DNA of 44,536 bases from Ophiosphaerella korrae. Taxonomy: Eukaryota > Ascomycota > Dothideomycetes > Pleosporales > Phaeosphaeriaceae. Shown here piece by piece: positions 24,901 through 36,376 of this stretch. The notes under the pieces are model-generated. The model did not search any database. It worked only from the letters and a program-made list of their open reading frames with translations, and was not told where the DNA came from. Each line of letters starts with the position of its first letter. Within the stretch, counting starts at the first letter, position 1. Both the position numbers and the translations under genes were made by a program. The stretch covers positions 1 through 44,536 of the forward strand of contig JALNQF010000341.1 of the NCBI GenBank assembly GCA_028456385.1, given 5' to 3'.

Positions 24901-25105
24901 GGTATAAAAGACCTAATAAAGCGTAGTAATAATAAAGAAATATCTTAACCTTGTTGTAAATAATATAAGCTACAAGAAAAAGTTTATTATATTAGGAGTA
25001 GTATAATATAAGGAGTAATAAAGAGCTAATAATTAATAAAGATATAAGATAAATAACCTTAGCCTTAGAATAGAGGAATAAGAATTTACTTAGAAGAGGA
25101 GATAG

Positions 25106-25549
25106 TATTACAACTATAACAAGAGAAAACTAGATAGAGCTAATTAGCCTTACTATAGAGGATAACAACGTATATAATCTATAGAGAAACAAACTTAACT
25201 AAGAGACTAACTATAATAGGAACACGTAATAGATTTATAAATTTATAATCTTTGTAAATACAAAGTTATAAAGTAGGTATATAATAAATTTATAAATTTA
25301 CGATCTTAGTAAATATAAAGTTATAAAGTACTAAGGATAGTATAAGTATATAGTTAGTAAATATACGTATTATTAGGATAGTATTAGTAATCTAATCTCT
25401 AACCTAGAACGCTAATACTTAACATTGTACACATAAATTAACTATTATTTATAGTTATTACTAATTACTATATAAACTCTTGTTATTACCTTCTAATCTA
25501 CTAATACCCTAGAAGTTACTTGTAGTTAATAATAGGTAACCCTATTATA
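25106..25549 (+). repeat. Element D 3' LTR
   Basis: 444 bp, TATTACAACTATAACAAG...CCTATTATA, followed by GTATA (25550-25554), the RIPed partner of GTGTA at 11584-11588. It has two 55-bp units at 25223-25332. Confidence 0.92.
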
Positions 25550-25733
25550 GTATAATAAGAATAAAGAAATATTTTAACTCTATTTTAAGTAACTTAATTA
25601 GCTAGAAGTACTTTATTATATTAAGAATAATAAAATATAAAGAGTAATAAAAAACTATTAATTAATAAAGAAGGTAGATTAATAACTTTGTTTCTAGAGT
25701 AAAAAATAAAAACTTACTAAAAGGAGAGAATAG
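25550..25733 (+). mobile_element. Element A, segment 3: end of the 3' tail and polypurine tract
   Basis: Resumes A after D. The join of 11588 to 25550 reads as in G near 44080 (both continue into AAATATTTTAACTCTATT). It ends in the purine-rich AAGGAGAGAATAG at 25721-25733, directly before the LTR at 25734. No separate gene is seen. Confidence 0.85.
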
Positions 25734-25852
25734 TATTATAAGTATAATAAGAGTAAATAAGATTAAACTAATTAGTCCTAATATAAGTACTAATAAAGTA
25801 TAGAATAAGTAAGGTAGTAACTTTAATTAGGAAGTTAATTATAATAGAGATA

Positions 25853-25908
25853 ACGTATTCTATTAGTAAAGTAGCTATATTACTAAAATAGCTACTTTTT
25901 CTTAGTAT
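25853..25908 (+). repeat. Fot1-like left terminal inverted repeat
   Basis: About 56 bp, matching the reverse complement of 27656-27711 with a few mismatches. It contains a nested palindrome, AAGTAGCTAT and ATAGCTACTT with a 9-base spacer, so each end could fold or give two inverted transposase sites. Confidence 0.9.
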
Positions 25909-25950
25909 AAAGAATACTACGTACAAACAATAATATAGTCTTAATAAAAT

Positions 25951-27625
25951 AATATTTTAACTCTATAAGAAGGTAGAATTTAACTTAAGCTTTAGGCTTA
26001 TATATTAGGCTATTTTTAGACTTTATAACGCGCTGCTATAGCTTTAAACGTATAATATTAGTAGCTCTCTACCTAGCTTTATAGAATCCCTTATTAACGC
26101 GCTACTTAACTAAACTACTAGAAACTTACTATAATAGAAGAGTAAACTATTATATAGTATATTCTTAACTTTAATTTAAGAGGATTTACCCTCTAGTTAT
26201 ATAAAGTAGTAGATATAGTAGATAAGCTATTAGTAATACGTAGTAGAGAACTAGTTAGGAAGTACTAGCCTATACACTTTATAGCGCGTATAGACGAGCT
26301 TAAGACTACCTTTAGTTAAGTAAAGGATCGCTAGAGAATACTTTAAGAAAATCTAGTAGTTATTAGCAAGTAGTTCTAGCTTATACAAGACATAATAGCG
26401 ACGTATAGTGTTAATCTAGATAATATCTATAACTTTAATAAGACTAGCTTTTAGATAAGAATAATTAGGTTAATAAAAGTTATTATAGGCTTAGAGAGGC
26501 GTATAAGGCCTAATCTTATTTAGCTAAGTAATTATAAGTAAGTTATAGCTATTATAAGTATTTACGCTACTAGCTATATAACTCTACTATTTATTATCTA
26601 TAAAGGACGCGTCTATATCTCTACTTAGTATAAGGAAATAGATATACTACGTAATTAGAAGATCTCTATCTCTAAGAATAGATAAATAAATAATATACTT
26701 AGTCTTAAGTAGTTAAAGTACTTTAACGTGTATATAAAGGCGCGTTAGGTAAGGTTATACTAGCTACTTATCTTAGATAGCTATAAGAGCTACTTAAATT
26801 AAGATTTTAAAGACTACTACCTTAAAAACAAGATTCTAACGCTCTATATACTAGCCTATTCGTCCTATATCCTCTAGCTACTTAACGTTGTCTACTTCTT
26901 GCTATTAAAGCTTAAGTACTCCTAGCGCGTACAAGACTTAGCGCGCTAGCGCGTCTACTATATTAATAAGGAAGGCTTCTTTCTAGCCTTTAGAGACGCG
27001 TTTTTTAACGTATTTACGTATAAGAATTGCAAAAAAGCCTTTAAGGTATCTAGATTAGTTCCTATTAATACGTAGGAAGTCTTTAATTGCCTTAAAGTAT
27101 AGCTATATACTCTACTAAGACTTTTACTACTAGAGACGCTATAGTAGTTAAAGACTCTAAGTAATATATATAAATTTAGCTCTTAGTTAAAGCTTATAAG
27201 TAGCTCTTTTATATAATTACTAGAATTAGCCTAGTAAGAGTTCTCGTAGCTTATTAAAGGAGCTAAACTTATACTATATTAAAACGCTCTTATAAGCTCC
27301 TAGATTATAGAGCTTAAAGAGTAATTAGTAGAGATAATAAAGTGTAAAACGCGTAAATAGAAGTAGATTTAGTATAGTAGTATATTAGAGTATAGTACTA
27401 GAGCGTTGTACGTAGCTATAAAGGCGTCTAGCGAGACTTAGAGGGTAAAAAAGGCTTGTAGTAGTAATAGTAACAAGTAGGCTTAATAGGCTTAACTAGG
27501 TTAATAGCGTTATAGGAACTATAATAAGATAGGGTATAACGCTTATATGTGCTAAAAAGATATAGAAGAAGATTCTAAATCTACTACAAGTATATTGTAC
27601 GTAGGTTCTATAGCTAGTTATTAAG
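25951..27625 (+). pseudogene. Fot1/pogo-type transposase remnant (DDE superfamily 1)
   Basis: About 555 codons with RIP stops. The N-terminus has a Psq-type helix-turn-helix (AAIALNV...LYRIPY, about 26030-26100), then a CENP-B-type DNA-binding domain (KLTIIEEQTIIQYILNFN, then RGFTLQLY, about 26120-26330). The catalytic core follows the D,D,D pattern of this family. The first Asp lies in DNIYNFNKTSF and is now Asn (26437-26439). The second is intact in LILDSYKSYL (26776-26778). The third is Asn in LQLLNVVYF (26884-26886). A conserved tail with YINKEGFFLAF and LVPINTQEV follows. Both Asp-to-Asn changes fit RIP of TTGA. The initiator codon is not recognisable. The protein is inactive. Confidence 0.9.
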
Positions 27626-27655
27626 TAAATTAATTTTTTATATATAATGTTCGCG

Positions 27656-27711
27656 ATACTAAAGAAAAGTAGCTATTTTAGTAATATAGCTACTTCGCTA
27701 ATAGAATACGT
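27656..27711 (-). repeat. Fot1-like right terminal inverted repeat
   Basis: Inverted partner of 25853-25908, followed by the TA duplication at 27712-27713. It keeps one CpG (CTTCGCTAATAG) that is TTACT in the left copy. Confidence 0.9.
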
Positions 27712-28029
27712 TATATAATAACTTTATAAATTTATAATCTTAGTAAATATAAAGCTATAAAGCTACTTTATAAATTTACGATCTTAGTAAATATAAAGCT
27801 ATTAAGCTAAAGGATTAGTAGAAGTATATAGTTAGGAGTAACGTGTATTATTAAGATAGTATTAGTAATTTAATCTCTAACCTAGAACGCTAATACATAA
27901 TATTGTATATATAAATTAACTATTATTCTTAAGTTATTACTACTTATAATACGTACTTTCTAATATTACTTTCTAATCTACTAATAACCCTAAAGGGTTA
28001 CTATAGTTAATAACAAGAGGCCTATTATA

Positions 28030-29771
28030 CTTTACTAATTTAGATATTAGAAAAAGCAAAGCGTAAGTAGTATATAGTCTAGCTAATATAATAGAAGAAA
28101 GTTAAACTAAGAAAAGAGTTAAAGTACTCCTATGTAGTTATAAGTTAGATAACACTATATAGAAAGTAATTAAGGATTACCTAAATAACTTAATCTCTAA
28201 GAAAAAAGATATAAAACTAGTAATTAACGCTTTAGAGATATAAAATAAAGAACTCTAAGATTATATAAAGTAAAATAAAGCCTAGATTAATACTATTATT
28301 AAAAGATAAAACTAGATAGAATAAATTACATAGAGACTAGAAATAAGTATAATAAAGAAACTACCTAAGATACCTATACTTAAAAATTTTAATAAAATAA
28401 GAGAAAAGTTAAAACCTTTTATAGTAGTAGTATAACTATAGATTAATATATAAGTACTATTCTTTAATAGATAAGATAAAAAGGTAATATATATTAGAAT
28501 ATACTTTAAAGAGGATATAATAAGAAAGTTTAAATCCTACTAGATAGATTATATAATATACGCTCTAGGAATATAGAAAGATAAAACTAAAGCTATTTTT
28601 AGAAGTTATAAATACTTTACTAAATAAATAAAAGTAGTATTTAGAGATATAGATATTACCTAATAAGCTAAAGAAAAGCTTAAAAGACTTATATAATATA
28701 AGAGTATTCCTAAGTATATATTATATTTTAAATAATAATTATAGAATATAGAATAGAATAAAGTATCCCTAATATTACGATTTAAACAAAGACTAAACTT
28801 AAAAATCTAATACAAGATAATCTATATAGAAAAACTAAGGATACTAGGAGCCCTAAAATAATAGGTAATATAAATTAACAATAATCTTTAAGAATAGAAG
28901 AAGAATAAGTATAGAGGATAACCTAGAAACTAAGACGCTAGAGACCCTATAATCCTTAACGCTAACAAGGATAAAAAGAAATAAAAAAAGAATAAAGACT
29001 TTACGTACTTTAGATATAGTAAAAAAGGCTACTACGTAAAAGACTATAAATCTAAATAAAAAAAAGATATAGTATACTATAAATATAGAAAACTAAAATA
29101 CTTTATAAAAGACTATAGAAGTAAAAACCTTAAGAAAGATAAAGAAGTTTAGTTAAAAACAACTAAAGGTAAAAAGGAAGTACTAAAAGTATAGGCTAAG
29201 CCTTAAGAGAAAGTAGCTAGGAGTAAATAAATATAGTACGTAATACTCTACTAGACCTATTATTACAAGGATAACTACTATATATATCTTTCTAATAAGT
29301 AGAGAATAGGATAGTTCCTATAAAAAAATAGAGTAGTAGTAATAAAAGAAAAAAGAATAAAAGTATAGCTAGAAGACGTAGTATATATAATAGACTTACT
29401 AATAGAAAACTTAGAAGGAAAAGAACCCTAGATTCTATTAATCTAGTCTAAAAGACTAGTACTAGATAAAGAAACTACTATAGCTTTCTCTAAAAGATAG
29501 TAAGAAAGTAAAAGATAAATTAATATAAGAGATATAGAGTATACTTAGTTAAAGATATATAGCTATAATAGCTATATAATAATAGAAATAGAGGAATAAA
29601 ATAAAAAATAGAAATTTATTTAGAAATACTTACTAGTTATAAGTATAGAGGAAGCGTATAAAGACTAGAAAGAATATAATGCTAAGGTAATAAAGTTTAT
29701 AATATTCTAATAATAGATAAAATAATATATAGTTATAGTAGGTAGAATACTTATATAAAGAGAATAGTAGT
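28030..29771 (+). pseudogene. Element E gag-pol, 5' fragment (gag and start of pol)
   Basis: Starts directly after the shared LTR with the family leader and a frame reading SKAQVVYSLANII-like residues. Gag core covers about 28330-28870 and the knuckles about 28995-29120 (YFRYSKKGYYVKDY and YYKYRKLKYFIKDY, all zinc Cys now Tyr). Then comes the spacer before the protease. It is cut at 29771 by F; the target GTAGT is at 29767-29771 and 36817-36821. It continues at 36822. Confidence 0.88.
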
Positions 29772-30211
29772 TATAATAGGTCTCCTATTATTAACTATAG
29801 TAACCCTTTATAGGTATTAGTAGATTAAGAGATAATAATAAAAGCTTATATAGTAGTTAGTAATAACTATAAATAATAGTTAATTTGTGTATACAATATT
29901 AAGTATTAGCGTTCTAGGTTAGAAATTAGATTACTAATACTATTCTAATAATGCGTATTACTACTAACTATATACCTTTATAGTTTCTATAGCTTTATAA
30001 CTTTATAAGCGCTAAGCTTTATAAAGTTATAAAGTCTATTAGCTTTATAGGTTTATAAGTACTAAGGCTTATAAAGCTATAAAGTTATTACGTATTCTAG
30101 TTATAATTAACTTCTTAATTAAGATTATTACCCCGCTTATCTTATACTTTATTAGTATCTAGGTTAGAGTTAATTAACTCTATCTTAATTTCCCTTGTTA
30201 CATTTATAACA
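29772..30211 (-). repeat. Element F 3' LTR
   Basis: 440 bp. On the plus strand it starts TATAATAGGTCTCC and ends TTGTTACATTTATAACA. It is followed on the inside by the polypurine tract (minus-strand reading). Confidence 0.93.
29993..30034. repeat. 16-bp perfect inverted repeat in the element F 3' LTR
   Basis: Arms CTTTATAACTTTATAA (29993-30008) and its reverse complement (30019-30034) with a 10-base loop GCGCTAAGCT. The second F LTR has the same structure near 36598-36639 with one mismatch. It falls in the tandem-repeat part of the LTR and could arise simply from two AT-rich units; a structural role is speculative. Confidence 0.75.
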
Positions 30212-30226
30212 CTATTCTCTCCTTTA
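30212..30226 (-). other. Polypurine tract of element F
   Basis: The minus-strand reading is a purine run (CTAAAGGAGAGAATAG class) directly before the 3' LTR. Confidence 0.75.
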
Positions 30227-30422
30227 GGTAAGTTCTTGTTTTCTCTTCCTAGAGCTAAGGTTATTAGTCTAGTTTCTTTATTAATATTAAGTTTATTATT
30301 CTTCTTTATACCTTATTATTCCTAATATAATAAAGTACTTCTTGTAGATTAGGTTACTTAAAATAGTATTAAGATATTTCCTTATTCTTATTATAATAAT
30401 CTTAGGTTAGTTTATCTTATAT

Positions 30423-30854
30423 CTTTAAAAGATAGTAATGTATATAGTTAGTATATTTATACTAACGTTTAGTATTATTATACTCTTTCTAGTATCTCTT
30501 TTACTAAGTATAAGTACTTAATTATAACTAAATCTTTAGGTTCTAAATTATATAAAGTAAGCTATTAATAAGGCTTAAGTAAAACTATTATTATAGCTAG
30601 CTAATATAGAGTAGGCTTAGCGTAACCTAATCTCTAAGACTACTTATAAGATAGTAAAACTTTAGGCTTATACTAACTACTTTTATAAGCTAATAGCTTA
30701 TAACAACGCTAGATTATTAAAATAGTCTTATACCTTAGAGGCTAAGATAGACCTTAAAGACGCTATAGAGGCTACTCTAGCTCTTATTACGTTAACTATT
30801 CCTATCTCCTCTCTATCTATTAGTAGTATCGTAGATTTTCTTAGTTTACTATAA
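30423..30854 (+). pseudogene. Antisense ORF of element F (conserved part, 144 codons)
   Basis: Runs opposite to gag-pol. Segments with RIP stops as Gln: LYLQKIV, VSIFILTFSIIILFLVSLLL, AINKAQVKLLLQLANIEQAQ, KLIAYNNARLLKQSYTLEAK, DAIEATLAL, and VDFLSLL before TAA at 30852-30854. The frame stays open upstream to about 30303 with hydrophobic codons. The gag-pol stop (TAG, 30871-30873 on the minus strand) is 16 bp away, as in A, D and G. The product would have a hydrophobic N-terminal stretch and a Lys/Leu/Ala/Gln-rich helical C-terminal half. No domain is recognised. A transcript would have to start in or near the 3' LTR on the opposite strand. The start codon is unresolved. Confidence 0.62.
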
Positions 30855-30870
30855 AGTAGTCTAAAAGATT

Positions 30871-33800
30871 CTAATTTTAAAACTCCTTTAGTTTCTTAAG
30901 GTAGTTAAGGTTATCTCTTAGTTCTTATATATCTTCCTATAGTTATCCTTCTTTATTTATTCTTATCTATTTTACTAGGTAGTAGTTTCTACTATTATAG
31001 AACTAGTATACTAAGATTTTTTTTACTTTCTATTCTTCTTATTCTCTATATATATCTACTTTATAAACTAGTAGTTCTACGTTTTATAGTACTTGTTCTA
31101 GTAGTACTATATAGAATATTAAGTATATCTTTATCTTACTTAGTAGCTTTAATTTAAAAGTAACTAGTGTAACTTTTTTCTTAATCTTATATAGTCTAAT
31201 TTTTACATAATCTAGATTTAATCTAGGTTATTTACTTTTAATATTTTTTCTTACTAGCTATACTTTTTCTCTTTCTCTAAATTAAAGTTCTTATTTATAC
31301 TTTTTATTATAGTACTTTACTATATAATTGTATAGAAACTCTACGTCCTAACTTTATTAGTTATAAATTTCTTTTATTCTATTTATAAAGTTTTCTCTTC
31401 TTAGTATTTAAGATTCTATATCTTTTAGTATTCTATATATATTAGGGTTAAATCTATAGTTTATAAAGAAGAGTAATACTTTTATTACTATATTCTTTAC
31501 GCTATTATATACTAACTATACTATAGGTAGTAGTTATACCTAATTGTTCTAGTTATAGTTAAGGTAGTATCTTAAGTATTATTCTACTATCTAGTTTATA
31601 TATTCTAATTATCTATCTATCTATAGGTAGCATACTATAGATATTATATATTATACTCCTAATTATACTATTATTATTCTCTATAGTTTTAATATAAATC
31701 TTATATCTCTATCTATAATAATTTTATCTAGGATACTATATTAGCTAATTATAGTTCTTAGAACCTAGTATATAGTAACTTCTATTATACTTTTTTCTTT
31801 ATATAGTCTAAAGTATAAGTACTTTATAAGTTTATCTACTATTATAAGAATTCTATTATACTTAATTCCTAATAATAGGTCTTTTAACTTAGGTAGCTTC
31901 GTAATAAAGTCTATTATTACTACTCTCTAAAGTTACTTTAGTACTTTAACTATTTGTAATATTCTATATAGTGTGTATTTACTATATTTATTTCTATAGT
32001 ATTCTATATATTCTTATAGTACTTCTATTACTAGTTATCTTACTCTTAGAATATAGTAATCTCTTAGTAGTCTATCTAATATTTTATTAATACCTTAGTA
32101 TCTATATACTAGTACTTTATAGAATTATTATATAAACTCTCTCTAGATCTTACTTAGAATATATATTCTTCTATATACTTTTATAAGTCCTTTTTAGATT
32201 TTAAGTTTCTTTATTTTTTTAAAAGTTTTTTCTATTTTTTCTTAAATCTATTCGTCTAGCTCGCTATTTATTCTTTTAATTGTAGTAGCTATTTTAAGTA
32301 TATTTAGGACTAGGTATCCTTTTTTATTCTTAACTAGAACTATACTAGTAGCGTTTACTTCTTCTTATAAGTCTAGTCTTCTACTAAGGGTATCTATAAG
32401 TTAGTTATCTTTTCCCTTTATATATATAACTTTAAAGTTAAATCTTAATAAGTATTCCTACTATCTTATATAGCGTTATAATAAGTCTTTATTTAGTATA
32501 AATTTTATAAAATTCTTATAGTCTATATAGACCTTTGTTCTATAATTTCCTTTTTATAAGTATACTCTCTATTACTTAAATACTTTATAGATTACTAGTA
32601 TTTTCTTAGTATAAATTAAGTAATTAAGCTCTACTAGTTTTATTTTCTTAAAGAAGTATTTAACTAAGTATTCTTATTTAATCTTTAAGTCTTCCTATAT
32701 TAGTACTATCCTATAGACTAAGTTAGATATATCTATTTTTAATATCGCTAGTAAGTTAAGGTTATATATTCTAATAACTAGGTTTTCTATAAACTTTCTT
32801 CTAATTTATTTAAAAACTTTATTATATTCTTCTATCTACTTAAATAGTGTATTCTTTTTTATAAGTCTAGTTAATAGTTCTATATCTTTAGACTCTCCTA
32901 TTATTAGCTTTCTATAGTAGTTTACTAATCTATAAAATTATTATACCTTTTTTAAGTTCTTTAGTATTAGCTATTCTTTAATTGTTTTAATCTTTTCTAA
33001 GTTAATCTTAATTTTTCCTACTTCTATAATAAATCTAAAGAAGTTAGTTTCTTTTATATAAAATTTATATTTTCTTATTTTAAAATATAATTTATTTTCT
33101 ACTAGCCTTTCTAGTACTTTATATATATATTATATATATTCCCCTTTTATTTCTAAGAATATAAAGATATCGTCTAGGTATATAAATATAAATACGTCTA
33201 AGTACTTTCTTAGTACTATATTAATTCTTTCCTAGAATATAGCTAGTATATTTATTAATCTAATAGGTATAACTATATATTTAAATAGTCGATATTATAT
33301 TCTAAACGCTATTTTCTATTTATTACCTTTTTTAATTCTAATCTAGTAGTAAGCGTTTTAGATATCTAGTTTTGTAAAGATTTTTATATTTTATAACCTA
33401 TCCTATATTTTATCTATACGTAGTAAGAGATATTAATTTTTATTTATAACTATATTAGTTTTTCTAAAATCTACGTAAGGTCTCTTATTATCTATCTTTT
33501 TTTTATCTATAAATATAAGTTTATACGCTACTAAGGTTTTAGATTCTTATATCTATTCTTTTCTTATTATATTTCTAATAAATAATTATTTAATTTTAGA
33601 CTCTTCTTTAGTTTTTCTATAGACTAGGCTCTATCTTACGTCTTTTTCTTCTTCTAGGTCTATTACTAAATCCTATAGTTAGTATTCTAGAAAGTAGTCT
33701 TCTAGTTTAGTAAGTTACTTCTCCTATTTTTTATATTCCTCTAGGAATTCTACCTTATATATATTTATATTAGCTTTTAATATATCTTATTTAGAGTAAC

Positions 33801-36357
33801 TAATTTCTCTTATTCTCTAATTAATTCTTAGGTTAACTATCTATAACTATAGTATTCCTAGTATAATATCTTATTTATTATTAATTATTATTATATCTAT
33901 AACTATATTTTTAATTATTATCTTTTCTAGCTCTAGTGTAGAGAGTACTATCTTAAACCTAATAGGTTCTTAGAATAGTTTTCCTTTAATTATACTTAAT
34001 TATTAAGGGTACTTTTTTATTATATAACGTATTCCTTATTTTTCTATAAACTTCTTAGATATAAAGTTTCTTGTAGCTCTACTATTAATTATTAATTATA
34101 CTTTCTTTCTTTAGTATATACTTATTTTTATAATATAAAGGCCTCTTATACTTTATAGCTTTTCTTACTTAGGTCTTTCTTTAAATTATATATCTTTCTA
34201 AGGCTATTATCCTATTTTATATTTATAGTTTTTATATTTTAGATATTTATTATATATATCTTTATACTATAGATTTCCTTAAATATATTCTTTAGATAAT
34301 TTTAGTCCTAGCCTAATTACTATATATCCTTTATTAAGTATTCTAACTATTTCCTAACCTTAGATATCTTTCTTTATAATTATATTTACGTAATTATATC
34401 CTTTCTTTTATACTAGCTATATATAGTTATATACTTTCTATTCTCTATATATATAGTAATTTATATTTAGGTATACTATCTATAATATCTCTATATATAC
34501 TAGATATTCTAGATCTATTCTTTTATTATCTCCTACCGAGTATTTATCTATTCTAGGTCTTACTATTACTAAGATATAGTATACTATTAGTACTCGTAGT
34601 ATATAAGCTTTATTAATCTATTACGTCTTTCTTATAAGGTACTACTATTTCCTCTATATAGGTATTCTTCTTACTATAACTATATATTATTTTATCTATT
34701 ATTAGAATATTATAAACTATTTTACTTTAGGATTATATTCTTTCTAGTCTTTATATACTTCCTCTATACTTATAACTAGTAAGTATTTTTAAATAAACTT
34801 CTATTCTTTATTACGTTTTTCTATATCTATTATTATATAGATATTATAGCTATATTCTTTTAACTAGGTGTACTTAGTACTTCTTATATTATTTTGTCTC
34901 TTATCTCTATATAGTTCTTTAGAGGAGACTATAGTAGTTTCTTTATCTAGTACTAGTCTTTTAGCCTAGATTAATAGTATCTAGGGCTTTTCCCTTTCTA
35001 AGTCTTCTATTAGTAGGTCTATTACGTATACTACTTCTTTTAGCTATACTTTTATTCTATTTTCTTTTATTACTACTACTTTATTCTTTTATAAGAACTA
35101 TCTTACTTTCTACTTACTAGAAATATATATATAGTAGTTGTCTTTCTAATAAAAGGTCTAATAGAGTATTACGTATTATAATTCTTTACTCTTAGCTACC
35201 TTTTCTTTAGGTTTAGCCTATACTTTTAGTACTTCTTTTTTATTCTTAGTTGTTTTTAACTATATTTCTTTCTTTAGGTTCTTATTTCTATAGTTTTTTA
35301 CAAAGTATCCTAGTTTCCTATATTTATAATATACTATATCTTTCTTTTACTTAGATTAGTAGTCTTTTATATAGTAGCCTTTCTTACTATAGCTAAAGTA
35401 TATAAAGTTTTTATTCCTTCTTTATTTCTTCTTATCTTTGTTAGCGTTAAAGATTATAAAGTCTCTAGTATCTTAGTTTCTATATTATCCTCTATATTTA
35501 TTCTTCTTCTATTCTTAAAGATTATTATTAATTTCTATTACATATTATTTTAGGACTTCTAGTATTTATAGTTTCTCTATATATATTATCTTGTATTAGA
35601 TTTTTAAGTTTAGTCCTTGTTTAAACTATAATATTAGAGATACCTCGTTCTATTCTATATTTTATAATAGTTACTTAAACTATAATATATACTTAGGAAT
35701 ACTCTTATATTATATAAGCCTTTCGAGTTTCTCTTTAGCTTATTAAGTAATATTTATATCTTTAAATACTACTTTTATTTATTTTATAAAGTATTTGTAG
35801 CTTCTAAAAATAGCTCTAGTTTTATCTTTCTATATTTCTAGAGTATATATTATATAATCTATCTTGTAAAACTAAAACTATCTTATTATATCCTCTTTAA
35901 AGTATATTCTAATATATATTACCTTCTTATCTTTTATATTAAAGTATAGTACTTATATATTAATCTAGAGTTATACTACTACTATAAAAGGTCTTAGTTT
36001 TTCTTTTATTCTATTAAACTTCTTAAGTATAAGTATCTTAGGTAGTTTCTTTATTATACTTATTTCTAGTCTTTAGGTAATTTATTCTATCTAGTTTTAT
36101 CCTTTAATAATAGCTTTAATCTAAGCTTTGTTTTACTTTACGTAATCCTATAGTTCTTTATTTTACGTTTCTAATATATTAATTACTAGCTTTATATCTT
36201 CTTTCTTAGAGATTAAGTTGTTTAAGTAATCTTTAATTACTTTCTATATAGTATTATCTAATTTATAACTACTTAGGAGTACTTTAACTCCTTTTTTAGT
36301 TAAACTTTCTACTATTGTGTTAGCTAGACTATACGCTACTTACGCTTCGCTTCTTCG
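30871..36357 (-). pseudogene. Element F gag-pol polyprotein remnant (1,829-codon span)
   Basis: From the inferred first codon near 36357 to the stop at 30871-30873 the length is exactly 1,829 codons, so gag and pol appear to be one frame without a programmed shift. Minus-strand order: gag; knuckle 1 about 35360-35410 and knuckle 2 about 35285-35330, with Cys turned to Tyr; protease motif INSRA about 34075-34101; reverse transcriptase with intact YLDD at 33169-33180; RNase H about 32400-32800; integrase core with D at 31909-31911, D at 31711-31713 and E at 31603-31605 (second Asp to Glu spacing 35 residues, as in D,D35E integrases); C-terminal chromodomain about 30875-31080. Many TAA/TAG stops make it inactive. 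Confidence 0.92.
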
Positions 36358-36376
36358 AATAACTAAATTAGTAAAG

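Larger units (their letters stand above)
11589..25549 (+). mobile_element. Element D: family 1 chromovirus nested in A and itself split by C
   Basis: Bounded by LTRs at 11589-11991 and 25106-25549 and by the GTGTA/GTATA duplication. Removing C (12170-19173) and one AAGAA copy leaves 6,952 bp. The join in gag is exact: the sequence before 12169 and after 19178 reads through as in E near 28195. It is inserted into the 3' tail of A. The 5' LTR is 41 bp shorter than the 3' LTR. Confidence 0.92.
25853..27711 (+). mobile_element. Fot1/pogo-type DNA transposon in the A/E LTR
   Basis: 1,859 bp, close to the usual 1.8-1.9 kb of fungal Fot1/Pot2-like elements. Terminal inverted repeats of about 56 bp (25853-25908 and 27656-27711) start ACGTATTCTATTAG. 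A TA duplication (25851-25852 and 27712-27713) restores the LTR exactly when the element is removed. It is RIP-mutated but richer in GC than the retrotransposons. Confidence 0.92.
25734..28029 (+). repeat. LTR shared by elements A and E, interrupted by a Fot1-like transposon
   Basis: Starts TATTATAAGTATAATAAG at 25734, breaks at 25852, resumes at 27714 and ends CCTATTATA at 28029. Without the transposon and one TA it is 435 bp, normal for the family. On its left is the 3' tail and polypurine tract of A; on its right the leader and gag of E start immediately. So it serves as the 3' LTR of one element and the 5' LTR of the next. Two decayed 50-bp-class repeat units are visible at about 27720-27825. 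Confidence 0.88.

Noticed and set aside
25550..25733. Independent intergenic spacer
   Set aside because: It is the continuation of element A after removal of D, matching the tail of G near 44080.
27341..27660. A separate host gene fragment next to the Fot1-like transposon, because the region has more GC and several CpGs
   Set aside because: It lies inside the terminal inverted repeats and continues the transposase C-terminal frame.
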